DNA of 64,000 bases, from the NCBI GenBank assembly GCA_021399445.1, contig JAJTUQ010000002.1, positions 1,736,001 through 1,800,000 of the forward strand, read 5' to 3'. Positions 22,130 to 33,600 of the stretch are shown here, one piece after another (position 1 is the first letter of the stretch; each line of letters opens with the position of its first letter). Origin of the DNA: Xylogone sp. PMI_703 (Eukaryota > Ascomycota > Leotiomycetes). The notes under the pieces are model-generated. The model searched no databases and had not been told where the DNA came from. It worked only from the letters and a program-made list of their open reading frames with translations. The position numbers and the translations under genes are program-made.

Positions 22130-22524
22130 AGAGTGCGCGATGTGATCCGAGTGTTCTTGTTGGGCGCAGCGTGGAGACGGGGAACTTCTGACCGCTTTAG
22201 AGATGTCCGTGTTCATGCTCTGTGTCATTTCCTTATTTTTAGTCAGGAGGATCAATATGTGGCTGAAGGTAGGAGGATGTCTGTGAGTTCCGGTTTCTTT
22301 GAATTTACTCAATGGATTAGAAGATGTATATCGATAACGAATTATGACCATTATGCAATGAAAGATCACGCTGAACCATTGACATTGGTGCTGTAGAGAT
22401 AGAAATGCCATTAAAAAGAGCTAATTCTATATGGATCCCTGAAACCATAAATAAGAAAACTAAAAGCCATAAGAGAAACCTTGTTTCTATTTCCCCACCC
22501 CGATGCAATATATATTCCCGAGGA
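22130..22524. other. Convergent 3' flank
   Basis: About 0.4 kb between two convergent genes. It probably contains both polyadenylation regions. No other feature was seen. Confidence 0.45.
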
Positions 22525-23785
22525 TCATTTCCGTTTATTCCGTTTTTTTGAACTACTGGATTTCTTGGAGCTGGAAGGAGGCGTAACAATCGCCTTTTCC
22601 CGCTCGGGCTTAACATAAACTTGAACGCCATTGCTCAATTCATCACTTTCGTCCTCTTCGCTACTATTGCTAACTCCAGATTTTTTGACAGATGGAGGGG
22701 TAGCAGGTAGCCGGGCTGAGGCTGAAGAATATACCGCGGCAAGAGTATGGGGAGGATTTCTCTTCACGTTAGAGTAAGCCACGTCTGGGGGAGGAACAAT
22801 AACGCTCCTTCGGTTGGATGAGGGCGATCTCCTATGGCCCTGAGGAATAGGCGGGCCTGAGGTTTGGTAGTCGAAGGGATCATTAGCATGGCTGTGGGAG
22901 ATAGATGATCTTCGTGAGCGACCAGGCCTCCACGATTCATCGTCTCTACTACTTGAGGAGGATTCGGCTCGGGGTGTACTCTCGGAGAGACGACTAGCTT
23001 GATAGGCGATTTGGGGTGGAGGTGTCGTACGAGAATGTCGGGTTGACGATCGAGAACGAGCCGGTGAGCCCCGAGCAGGAGAGCTTCGAGACGAATGATG
23101 ATAGCCTACGGCAGGATATGCATGACTATCGGAACTGGGGAACATGCCTGGCGGCCCTGGAGTGAGTGATGTAGGATGTGATGCTGATGTCTCGTAAGAT
23201 CTGCGAGATTTATTTCCCTGGCCGCTCTGCCCTTCGAGTAGCGATGCAATAGGGACAACTTGGCGCTCTTTATGTTTGTGGTCGCTTCCACTCGAGCTCG
23301 AAGTACTTCCTCTCTTGCTCTTATGGGCATCAGACTCCATTCTTCTCTTTTGCCTTGCCAACGCCTCCAACTGCTCCCGATCCAGTTTAACTTCCCTCTT
23401 CCCTTTCTCTTGAGCTCTGCGAATACGAGCAAATGCCTCTTGTGCAAGCAGCTCATCCTTAGCTATTTGGGAAGCAGTCGAAGAATCATCATCGTCATCA
23501 TCCAAAGATTCCTCCGAAGACTCACCACTGCTGTAGGCATACTTCTTTCGTGCCCTAGCCTTTGTTATATCCCTGCCAGTAAATTGAACAGAATCACTCG
23601 AAATAAAACGCTTTTCAGAAAAATTCAAACCAACGCCTTGTGAATCACTATCTTCCTCACTATCTAATTCTTCAATACGAGAAACCTCCTCCTCCCGCCG
23701 CTGCAACTGCGCCAAATACTCAGCTTGTTCACGCAACCACCGCCGACGTATTTTACTCCCCTTTGCCCCAGGCGGTCTTCCCCAT
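22525..23785 (-). CDS. Ser-rich basic protein of unknown function; start region frameshifted
   Basis: A single long minus-strand frame encodes a charged, low-complexity protein of about 419 aa. It begins KGSKIRRRWLREQAEYLAQL, then has a helical Arg/Glu-rich segment, an acidic stretch (SLDDDDDDSS), a Glu/Lys/Arg-rich helix (QEKGKREVKLDREQLEALARQKRR), a long Ser/Pro/Arg region with many RRS and SP sites, and a Lys-rich end (SSKKRNKRK) that looks like a nuclear localisation signal. This long frame contains no ATG before its conserved N-terminal part. The only nearby ATG (23785-23783) is followed by four G and is exactly one base out of frame; with three G it would read MGRPPGAKGSK and run into the long frame. 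The start is therefore uncertain. The gene lies 34 nt downstream of the PRA1 stop on the same strand. Confidence 0.65.
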
Positions 23786-23819
23786 GAGGGCGCAAGTTCG
23801 GGAGATCGCGGCCGACCGC

Positions 23820-24350
23820 TTAGACCGCCTCCCCGGAAAAAGCCTCATCGATGGGTTTGTCCATAAATGAGGCATGTCCTAGAATGCTGACTCCACTTGC
23901 GCCAATGAGCCAGAGCATAGTTGTGATTGGTGAAGCAATAATACCAAGCGGTATCGCGATAACAAACAAGCCGGTATAGAGCTGAGATGTAGTAGCCCTG
24001 AAGCCAGCAATGTCGAGGTCTTGTCCGTTAAGCTTTCCAATGGCCCACATACCGCCGATGATCAAGAAGATGACGAAGAGAAGAGTCAAGTTTGTGAGCA
24101 AGCTGTAGATGCTCAACATGGCAAAGACGACGGCATAGTTGCTTGAGAAGTAACCCAGGTTGTAGTTGACTCGAGACTGGACCTCGCCGAAATTCTGAGG
24201 CTTCGAGAGTCTCTTGACATCGAAGAATTCAGAAAGTGGCTTGAGATTGGAGAATCGCGAAGCCAGAGACTGTGCTCTGACCGATGCAAGCCTGTCTGAA
24301 AGGTTCAGACGGCTGGTGAGCATATCCAGGGGGATCTGAATGCGAGCCAT
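23820..24350 (-). CDS. PRA1 family protein (prenylated Rab acceptor, Yip3-like)
   Basis: Small membrane protein of the ER/Golgi that binds prenylated Rab GTPases and helps vesicle trafficking. Intronless, 176 aa, the normal size. The N-terminal cytosolic part (about residues 1-70) includes the family signature LKPLSEFFDVKRLSKPQNFGEVQSRVNYNLGYFSSNY. Two long hydrophobic hairpins follow (about 72-102 and 120-157), each able to form two membrane passes, then a short acidic tail. The start ATG at 24350 opens MARIQIPLDML. The neighbouring Ser-rich gene begins very close to its stop. Annotation is by family resemblance of the N-terminal motif and the hairpin layout. Confidence 0.9.
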   Translation of the reverse strand: MARIQIPLDMLTSRLNLSDRLASVRAQSLASRFSNLKPLSEFFDVKRLSKPQNFGEVQSRVNYNLGYFSSNYAVVFAMLSIYSLLTNLTLLFVIFLIIGGMWAIGKLNGQDLDIAGFRATTSQLYTGLFVIAIPLGIIASPITTMLWLIGASGVSILGHASFMDKPIDEAFSGEAV

Positions 24351-25715
24351 TGTGGAGGAGGGTGTGTGAAGTCAATTGCGGCTTTGAGATTGATGTGAGC
24401 GATATGAATATTCTTTGAGAAACGGTGCGTAAAAAGTCGATTTCACAGATGCTCTCTGAATGTCTGCTGTTATATACGTGTCAGTGATCCATACTAATTT
24501 CTTTTTGGTTGCAAAAGTCCGTGTTCAGGTCCAGGCAACAGAATTAGAGAAGGGGCCACCTACACGTAATTATTGCAATCGTAATTCCGCGAGCCCCGAT
24601 CACTAAAATGAAGGATTCGTAGACAATCGTGTGATGCAACGTGTGGTCGGGGTAGGAGCGATTGAAGGGTGAAGAAAATAGGAGGGAAGATACGGTGTAA
24701 TATGGTAATTTAAGGAATGCGCAGGTGCGTAATATTTTTGGCGATTGCCCGTTGGTTGGTGGATGGAATGGGTTCAGGGGGTGCAGTCAGGCCCAAGCGG
24801 TTCGTCGCTACTGTCGCTTCCTTATGCTCGTCAGCAGCTCACTTGCTGCGTGGTTGCTTGTTTGTCTGTTCCGTGCGTTTGACGAGATCTCTCCCAACGC
24901 TCGGGGATCTGGGCTGGCGCAGATGGCGGCCTGGAAGCCTCACATCCAAGGCCTCCAGTGCAGGCCCGCAAAACGCACCAAACTTGGGCCTCACCTGGCG
25001 TGGCAGCCTGAGACGCTGGAACTCATGCGATAGGGATATCCTCCTTCTCCTCTGCAGCAGAAGGAGAAACAACGGCTTCGTTTGAGAGTGAGAGAAAGGG
25101 ACAAAAGGCCGAACAGAGCAAGAGTGTGCGAGAGAGCGGTAAAGATATATATACTGGCATATGTACCCTTAGGGCGACGGGCGTCAGCGGCAGCTCACAC
25201 TACATCTGCCCTTTCCTGCACAATCCGGTTATTCCTTCAGTCACGACCAGCGAGCCGACCTTGTGGGGTGTGTTGTCCGCTGTTCTTGCGTGGTCCAGTT
25301 GCGCCCACAGAAGACGCTGCGGTGGTGGGGAAAGTTTGAGACGCTCCGTCACTGAGGATCTTGCCCACTCACCACAGCTACGAAAAAGGTACTCCGTACC
25401 TTCTCGTGCTTCTCCGCCTGAAGCTCTACTTTGGGTTTGGTCGCTGGGCGATAGAAACCATCCAGTTCGGGCGATACTGGAACCGGCAGTCTCTCGAGGG
25501 GTCACGGTCACGGTACGGGGACTTTCTTCCAGTGCTCACTGCTGTGGTCCGCCTGGGCTGCTCTACCCTTGCTAGACTGGTCTTGAGTGCATCGCTGGCT
25601 TCAGCACCAAAAAAAAGTTCCGCACGACGGAAAAAGAGGACACGACAGCGGTGAAGCTGCCCTTTTCCTCTGCGATTGTCGTTGCTCAACACATCCAATA
25701 GTAGAGACAACAAAT
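24351..25715. other. Divergent intergenic region
   Basis: About 1.4 kb between divergent PRA1 and J-protein genes, with GC-rich patches in the 24.7-25.6 kb part. Long overlapping frames on both strands there have no domain character and look like composition effects. A polyA-like run (caaaaaaaag) is near 25608. Confidence 0.5.
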
Positions 25716-27211
25716 ATGAAGGTTCTCTTCTTTGCCGTGGGCATCATTGCCTGCTTGATCACCGTGGTGGCAGCTTGGAGCAAAGAAGGTACGTACGGTC
25801 TTTTTTTTCGAAGCTCTCTTGTTTCTCGCTCAACCGTCCGTTGGTGTCACTGGTAGCTGCATATTTCGGGCGGCAATCCTTTGCAAACTACTTGCGCACT
25901 TAGCAAAACACTGGCGCCAATGACTTTTCTGACCCAATTTTCCAGACCAAGAAATCTTCCGTCTAAAAGACGAAGTTGAAGCCTCCGAAGGCCCCGAGGT
26001 TACCTTCTACGACTTTCTCGGCGTCTCTCGCTCTGCCAACCAGGACGATATCAATAAAGCGTACCGAAAGAAGTCTCGTCAAATCCACCCCGACAAAGTC
26101 AAGCAGAAATTTATTGCGGATAGAGCCAAGGCTAAGTCCAAGTCCAAGGGCTCAAAAGCTGGGGTACATGTCTCCAAGTCTCCCTCGCAGGCCGAGATCA
26201 AAGCCGCAACCAAAGAAGCTTCTGAACGTTTCGCGCGTCTGGGTATAGTAGCAAATATCCTGCGCGGGTCCGGCCGTGAGCGGTACGATCACTTCTTGAC
26301 GAATGGCTTCCCCAAGTGGAAAGGTACAGGCTATTACTATGCTCGATTCCGACCTGGACTGGGGACGGTCCTGACGGGATTGTTCATCTTCGTTGGAGGG
26401 GGTGGGCATTACCTCGCCTTGTACACCAGCTGGAAGCGTCATAGGGAGTTTGTCCAGAGGTATATTACCTTTGCCAGAAATGCTGCGTTGGGCGAGAACT
26501 TGGGCATACCAGGGCTGGACAATGTTGGTGGAAGTGGCAGTGGGACTGCCACGCCCAATCCTGAAAACGATGCAGGTGAAGTTCTGCCACCTATGAACAG
26601 GAGACAGAGGAGACTGCAAGAAAAAGATGCAAAGAAGTCCAAGGGTGGAAAGGCAGAGAAGTCCAGCAAATCCAACACCCCTCCCCCCGCTGCTGCGAGC
26701 TCAACTGGTCCCAAGAAGCGAGTCGTTGCTGAGAATGGAAAGGTTCTCTGCGTTGACATGGCTGGAAATGTGTATCTGGAGCAAGTAGACGAAGATGGTG
26801 TGGTCCATGAATTTCTGCTCGATGTAAGCCCAAGAACCTTCTCACCTTTTCCCACCGTTTCATCTCTCTTCTTATTCCACTGATAAACTGACAATTGTCT
26901 TCTTCAAGCCAAATGAACTCGCCCAACCAACCATCAAGGACACGGCCCTCTACCGCCTGCCTATCTGGGTCTACAACAGAATTGTGGGCCGTACCCGTGG
27001 CACGTCCTCAGGTAACTTCGACTCCACTGGTCACACTCTCGATGGTCACAGGCAAGATGAGTCATCGGACGAGGATGACAATAACGGAGGTGCAGCGGTT
27101 GCAACACCCAGCTCGTCGTCTGGAGCCGAAGACTTTGAGGTCTTGGAGAAGGTGAAGACGACGGCCCAGAATGGCAAGGCGACCAGGAGGAAGGGTAAGG
27201 GCAAGAAATGA
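25716..27211 (+). CDS. ER membrane J-domain protein (ERdj1/MTJ1-like), 3 exons
   Basis: Co-chaperone that stimulates an Hsp70, probably BiP/Kar2 at the ER membrane. Exons are 25716-25788, 25946-26823 and 26909-27211 (417 aa). An N-terminal hydrophobic signal (VLFFAVGIIACLITVVAAW, residues 3-21) targets the ER. The J domain (about 39-100) begins TFYDFLGVSRSANQDDINKAYR and carries the HPD motif in QIHPDKV. It has an insertion of Lys/Ser-rich sequence before its last helix (ERYDHFLTNGF). A second membrane segment (GTVLTGLFIFVGGGGHYLAL) follows near 145-165, then a Lys/Arg/Ser-rich cytosolic tail. The exon 3 splice joins FLLD to PNELAQPTIKDTALYRLP. The ending KATRRKGKGKK is strongly basic, consistent with ribosome or RNA contact, but that is inference. 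Confidence 0.88.
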
Positions 27212-27983
27212 AGGGGTATGGGATATTTAAAAAAAAATAGTATATCTTCATGTGATATATAATTTATGCCTTTTCTTTCTTTTTGTTGAAGAATTTAGAT
27301 GATGATAAAAATAAAGGAAAGGACGTTATGTGCATACCTAATTAAGACATGTTTTTCGTTTTCTGAAAAATCAACTAGTAATTCATATTCTGCTTTGTGA
27401 GCAAAAAGGGGAGGGCTAAAGTCAAGGTTGTATATATTATCAGTAAAAGCACCCCGAAAAAAGGGTTGTATTTTTCTTCTAATACATATTCCAACTTTCG
27501 GAGAAGAGGATGATAAAAAGGGAAAGAACTCCCTAATCCTACAAAAAAAGAGAATACACAAAAACATGTGGTGTATCTACCCGTAAAACGCCTGCTTGAA
27601 CGTTCTGTTCACCCCGCCCATCAAAAAAAAAGAAAAAGAATATTGGCAAGCAAAACGCCCAGTGGTAAAGGCAGTAAAGTAGAGCGTGTGCGTACAACAC
27701 ACGCATCCGCACGCACCAACACGCCACATGTTTCCCATCGTATATCATCATCATAATCCCAAAAACCATGCAAATCCGCATCGTTATCGTGAGTCTTTCA
27801 TTGCCCATCTTTTTCTCATCAAAACTCCCCGACTCCAAAACACAGCCTCTCCCAAAAAAAGGTGATTCTGGGAAGCAGCCCGGTATCATAAAACAACAAA
27901 TAGTCCTCATCTAAGAACAAGGACCATCCTAGAACTTTCAAGAAGTGAGAAAAATGGTATAAAAAGGAGGTGACATGCATCCC
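27212..27983. other. Convergent intergenic region
   Basis: About 0.8 kb AT-rich 3' flank between two convergent genes, with several A and T runs. No gene was recognised. Confidence 0.5.
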
Positions 27984-28786
27984 CTAGAAATCTGCGTCGG
28001 AATCATCCTCATCAAACGGGTTGCCGTACCGAGTGGGCATGGTGCGGTCTTCGAAATCTACCGCTTCTGCCTTGAGCACGAGAACCCACTCCACCGGCCT
28101 CTCGGCCTCCTTCTTTCTCCCGAATCGCTTCTTGTCATTCCCGCTGTTGCTCATGAGCTGGAGGTGGTGTGGGTGAGCGTTCTCGTCGTGAATTCGGCGC
28201 CTCCATCGCTGCACAATGGCAACGACGTCCCAGACACGTTTGACTCGAGGTCCGCTGGTAGCCACCTCGCGCGCTTCCAGGAGCTTCTGGATCTCGCGCT
28301 GGGCGTCGTCGTCCATTTTCAATATGGCGCTTCGAGCCCTCTCTTCTGCTTCCCGGTCTCGGTCTCGCTGGGACTTGATCTCCCGCACACCTCGCTCGTC
28401 GCTGCTGCTGCGGAAGTTGGATCGATTCCGCGCATAGGAAGCGTCTAGGAAGGATTTGATCTCTGAGGTGCTTGAGCGCAGCGGTTTGATATAGTAGGAT
28501 GCTGGAAGGTGTGTATATGTTCGCACGAGAGGGATGCTGCAGATAGAGGTGGTGGTCTTGATAGTCTTGAGCGCAGGGTTCAGACGGAGAAGGTAGGTCT
28601 CATAGTGCGGCTGTGGTCGTTGGGGGGGTTTTCGCAGGGTGATGCTAGTACTGGTTAGTCACTCGAGTCAGCGGGAATAGGAAAAGATTGAAAGCAGTGG
28701 CAGTGGTGATCAACTTACGAGGAGGGCCAGGACGCAATGGATTGCGAATCCTTGGTGTGCATGCTGCTTGACTTTTCTGACGCCAT
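27984..28786 (-). CDS. Uncharacterised hydrophilic protein, 2 exons
   Basis: Exons 28786-28719 and 28644-27984 give 242 aa. The splice joins SIASWPSS to ITLRKPPQ with canonical GT..AG. The N terminus is Ser/Thr-rich (MASEKSSSMHTKDSQS). The region HYETYLLRLNPALKTIKTTT then leads to a charged helical part with many Arg and Glu (REIKSQRDRDREAEERARS) that may form a coiled coil. The end is acidic (NPFDEDDSDADF). I do not recognise a domain. The region RVWDVVAIVQRWRRRIHDENAHPHHL looks conserved in style and may be a functional motif. The model fits well, so the gene is probably real, but no function can be assigned. Confidence 0.7.
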
Positions 28787-29000
28787 AGCTTTGTATGTTG
28801 TCGAGGTTTTGGAAGTAGTATCCTTCGAGGTTTTGGAAGTAGAATTCCACGAATCGTTCATATCTTGAGTTGTAATGATCAATTGAGCGCGAAAAGAGGG
28901 GAAAATCCAAGAAAGGAGGGGAGGAGGAGGTGGAGAAAGAGGAAGGACAGGAAGCTGGCAGATATAGTACCAGGGACAGCGAGTGAGAAAGGGAGGGATA

Positions 29001-29044
29001 GAGAGAGAGAGAGAGAGAGAGAGAGTGTGTGTGTGTGTGTGTGT
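29001..29044 (+). repeat. Compound GA/GT microsatellite
   Basis: About twelve GA units are followed directly by about ten GT units. It lies about 0.2 kb upstream of the ATG of the uncharacterised minus-strand gene, so it may fall in its promoter or leader. Length polymorphism between isolates is expected. Confidence 0.9.
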
Positions 29045-30100
29045 GAGAATAGCCCAAGCAAGACGCCAGAGACCAGAAGCGGGAGGAACCAGTGTGAGAT
29101 GAACAACTCACCGATCGATAGTGGGCTATTTCAACCCTCAACTTACCTTTCCGGCATGGGAGCTCCCTCCTTACGTCAACGCGTAGTGGTTCATCCAACA
29201 ACCCTCACCGCATGTCGATGCTGCCCAGAGAGGCACCTTTTTTTTCTGAGCCCGGCTTAGCTAAGTCGCTGTAAAGACGGAGAAGAAAGGTCACGGCCCA
29301 ACCCGCCGTGGCCTGACTGGGGGAGGGGAGCTGTGGCCTATCATGCCTCAGCCCTACCATATCGGCAGCCAGAGAGCGACGAACTGCTCCTGACCGCCCT
29401 GCCCACCGCCTGCCGCAGCTTTCAGGGCTTCAGGCTAGCTGCCGGCGCCCGTGCCTCAATCAAATGCATTCACTTCCACAACCTTCGTCACGCTCGCCCA
29501 TCGAACCTGGTCCAATTTCCCGGTGCAGGAACAGGAACAGGTGGCTGCTCGATGCTCGATCCTTCCAGGCCAAAACAGCGACCACCAGCGCATCAAAGAT
29601 TTGAATTCCCCCCCTTCGACGACGCCAAAACTTCTTGCACCAAGGCCCGGGCTTCGTTGAAGCAGAAACGGAGAAAACGGGGTCCTCGCCCGCTGATTGG
29701 CTGCTGCGGCCTCCGCGTTGGGCACCCGGTCACCAACGTGGCAGTCTCAAATTCGCCGTTTGCTCTGCGCTGGCCTGCCTCCATCTACCGTGCGGCCAGC
29801 AAAGCATACGCTGGGAACCCAGTCACCGTCTCGCATTGGACGTCTGCACGCGTCCTGGCAGAAAGGTGAGGAAGCATCTAGGCCCCCCCTTCGGTCCTCC
29901 ATCGTTGCTCGGTCTAGCTTCTGGTGTTTCTGTTTGCGGCTTTTGCTGGTGCGACGGGCCTCTGGCACGGGTCGGTGCAACAAGGAATGGGATCCTGGGA
30001 AGGGAGAAGGATGAGAAAGGAGAGAGGAGAGAGCAGAGAGGAGGGTTTTTGGGAGAGTTTAGTTGTGGAATGGTTTTGAGTTGTCGAGGTGTGCTGTGAC

Positions 30101-30196
30101 GAGATGCCGTTGCGTGCTTTGGCGGGGGCTCCGGGTCGTGACTGCAGAGGTCCCTAGCGCGAATCGCGACCCGGAGCCCGCAACGCTTCATCTCGG
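30101..30196. repeat. Imperfect inverted repeat, GC-rich stem
   Basis: The inner arms GGGCTCCGGGTCG and CGACCCGGAGCCC are perfect complements. Outer arms extend it (GAGATGCCGTTGCG against CGCAACGCTTCATCTC), with a bulge on the left arm. Total span is about 96 bp with a loop of roughly 25 nt. It does not fit a tRNA cloverleaf. Possible roles are a structured RNA, a palindromic regulator site or a repeat scar. Confidence 0.65.
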
Positions 30197-30615
30197 TTTT
30201 CTTTGTCACTTGCTGGATTCTGATCTCACTGTGCACTTGCTGGACCACTGCACTGCGACTACAACCTAGATGGATATCCTCTACTGCAATTCACTGGACA
30301 AAGCATAAGGCACAATTACCTGCGGCTATTTCTGGCAGCTACAAGCAGGAAACGTTACTTGCATTATTACTCGGACTCGACAAATCAGACTTTTTCTACC
30401 TTGGAACCGGTTCTCCGACAATGGTGTAGGTAAACATTGAATCCCGTTTTCAGCCTCTTAACCCCTATTCCAAACTCCGTTGCCCGTTACATGAAGACAC
30501 TTTTCATCTATGATCGACCTTTCCTCTATCAAGCCTCAGAGCCAGTCAAAACCAATCTGCCGTGAAAATATCTGGATTGTACCTTGCGATATATGTAAGG
30601 TGAAGAACTAGTGAT

Positions 30616-33600
30616 CTACTTAACTGGCTGCAAGGCCTCCCATCCACTCATCTCCATCTTTTCTGAATCGTCTCCAAGTAAATCCGTTGGTCGCCTAGGT
30701 GGTAGTCCGGGCTTCATTTCCTCGTCATCCTGAAGACCATTCGCTACAGGTTTTCTTGCGGTTCCTGTCCTTCGGGGATTGGGTGGAAATGGTGGTGTAA
30801 ATTCTTTAGTAGCATTACTGGCTTGTAGATTCCCAACACTAGTACTAGCACGCTTTATAGGCCTTGGTGGAGAAGCTGGGGAGTTAACATTACCATTTAT
30901 TGCTTTTCTAGGCAATGATGCCGATGAAAACGTAGGAGACGAGGACGGAACCGGGCTGCTCAAGTGATTCGGCTTCGGGGCCACGGGTGGCGCTGTCTTT
31001 CTTGAGCTGGTAGTAGAACTCGAGAGTACACTACTGGGACGATTATCCGTCGGCCTTGGGGGAGGAGGTGGTGGTAGCGCATCTATACTCTGCGGGATTG
31101 ACCGTGTAGGCGAAGAATCCAAAAGACTAACTTGGGACAAATTTTTGGACACTGAAGACACAGATGGGGACTGTGCATATGGTGGTGGCAGTTTTCGGAG
31201 ATTCGTTTGTGAGTTTGATCTGCGAGGAAGGACAGGTGGTCTTTCCGAAGCAACGGAATTGGTCCGAGTAGAGGACATTCGAGGTATAGTCACCCAATCG
31301 GGCTCGTCAGTCGGAGTAAATGGATTAGACGGTCTCTGGGGATTTGGCACGGCCCCCGGCTGTGGAGCTCTAACAGTCGATTGTGCAGGTAGGCCATTGT
31401 CTAACCACCACTTCCTCCCTACGGAGCTAGCTGGCGGTAATCCAGGCTCTATAGGATCGTAACCGATGAGATCCTCATCATCACTGGATTCATCTCCTGC
31501 AACTGCAGTGCTTGAACCGACTTCCTGGCGACGCTTCTCGTAGATCTCACGGCTGAGAGCCTCCTTGACTGCTTCGTTGATAATGCTAACCTTGCATTCG
31601 AAAGTTGCAAATACTGGCCTGTGATCTGAGAAACGAAGCGGTGCACAGTTGTAGTGAATCTGACGGAGATTGGTACCCTTTCGAAGAATCCGATCGGTCC
31701 AAGCTGGTATTCGTGCCTTTTCCGAAGTATCGTATGTATCTGTGCCTATATCAAATTTGTATGTGGGCATGAAAGTGATTCTAGACTCTGAGTAGTACGG
31801 GAACGCCAGCCCGGCAACCATTTGTAGGTTGAGCTGCAACATAATTAGTTGCGATACAGAAGATGACCAAATCTGGATCTCACCTGGTCATTCTCGTAGA
31901 GCGTATCCAAATCACCCATGCTAATCAGCTGTTTAACCTTTTCATATCCAAGACCAATCCGGTAATTGAAATCGCCCATCCAGATGACAGTATCTAGAGA
32001 TGCATTAGTTTAGATCTACCTCAATAAAATGAAGTCCAGAGCACTGACCGTGATCCGCGATTCCTCTATTTCTCTGGAATCTCAATCCGTGGTCAATAGT
32101 AGCATAGTCTCTATTTCTCTCCTCGTAATTTGCAAACCCAGCAGCTAAATGCGCCGTAACGAAACAGATCTTGGTATTGGCGTAATCCATACGAATCGCG
32201 ACTGCTCCCTTGTTCCCAGCCATCCCAGAGAGCCCAGTTTTCTTAACACTTCCTTCTACATTCTTGATATTTTTGAGAACAGAAGTCTTGACGAAAATAC
32301 AGAGGGCGGCTCCGACGAGTTGCCCACTCCGCAACAGTACATAGCGGTCTTGCCCGCCTTCTTTCGCATGACGATTCAAGGTCTTTAGCACCGCTTTCTC
32401 CCAGGCTTGTTTTCGGGTTGGATCACTATTCATAATTTGCTGGGGACTAAGCTCAACGATCTCTTGGAATCCCACAGTTATTATCTCTGGATACTGCTGG
32501 GTTGGACCAACGTCGGGACAAAGCCATGGAGATAAATCATCATTTATACCCTCTGTGCGGCCATTCAGGTTGAAGGTTGCGCACAGGATATTGATCACTT
32601 CTGAGCTCTGGAACTCCGAGCTGCGCTTATTAAGTTCAGCAGTAACATAATCATTGATTGGATCAAAGAGATGCACTGGCATCTGCCCAACAAGCCTACC
32701 TAATAGGATATCGATAGTGTTCTGGCGAGCCTTATCTGCAAAATTATTGATATAGAGTCGGGTGGCACTCTTTCTAGCATCGGCTATTGCTCCTGCTAAC
32801 GACATCTTGCCATGTCTTGTGAACGAGGACTTCAGTGCTCCTGTGCCTGCATATATCCTAGACAGTGCATCGCCATTATCCGCCCAGACACTCGAATGTC
32901 TCATCCAAAAGTCTGAAGCTGCAATCTCTCCTAAGCCATGAAGGAAAGCTTCAAGGGCCATTTGCGAGATTATGGTTTGTATCAGGTTGGTCCTATCCAG
33001 ACAATCCAGACAGTTGGTTCGGAAAACCCCTTCTTGCTGTATCAGAGTAAGAGTCTTGGGCAGCTTCTCGTTAGTGCCACCACTGTTCCCTTCAACCACC
33101 TCACAGAGATAGTAAGCAAATGCGTCAGCAGATCTCTGAATGAGTCGTCGAATGTAACTGGCTGCTTCATACCCGCCAGGTCCTTTTGTCTCGGCGTGGA
33201 AGTCAAACTCCGTCTCGGTCAAGAGATCCTCTTCGCTACCACTTTTCTCATTCCGGTGATTCAGTGGTGAATGTCGCACACCATATCGGTATAGATTTGT
33301 TAACTCTGCCTCGCCAGGCTTCGTCTCACTAAGCAGATTGACAATGTGAATTGCACCGTAGTTCTGCTCCAGTTCACCAAAGTGCTTGTCAAAAGCCGGC
33401 TGGGTTCCATCTGCAGACCTAGTGATTGTGATCTTCTGTTGCCCTGGAAGTAACCCGGGAGACTGCTCCCAAAATACAGGGACTGAACCTCTGACCTGTA
33501 CAAAGGAGAAACATATTCCCAGAACCTTTTCCGGTGAATTCGGATCTCCAGTATATTGTGCAGTATTTGAAGGACTCCAATACATGGTTTCGGTCTCTAC

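Larger units (their letters stand above)
28787..30615. other. Intergenic region with microsatellite and hairpin
   Basis: About 1.8 kb. It holds a GA/GT microsatellite (29001-29044), a GC-rich stretch with long overlapping frames that lack domain character (29.3-30.0 kb) and a stable imperfect inverted repeat (30101-30196). No gene was recognised. Confidence 0.5.

Noticed and set aside
24717..25713. Long overlapping frames upstream of the ER J-protein gene
   Set aside because: GC-rich promoter-like DNA, several phases open at once, no domains.
30101..30196. Possible tRNA gene
   Set aside because: The single long stem does not match a cloverleaf, and no anticodon arm or T-loop consensus is seen.
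29333..30248. Frames of 105-178 codons on both strands
   Set aside because: Composition artefact in a GC-rich spacer; no motif and mutual overlap.
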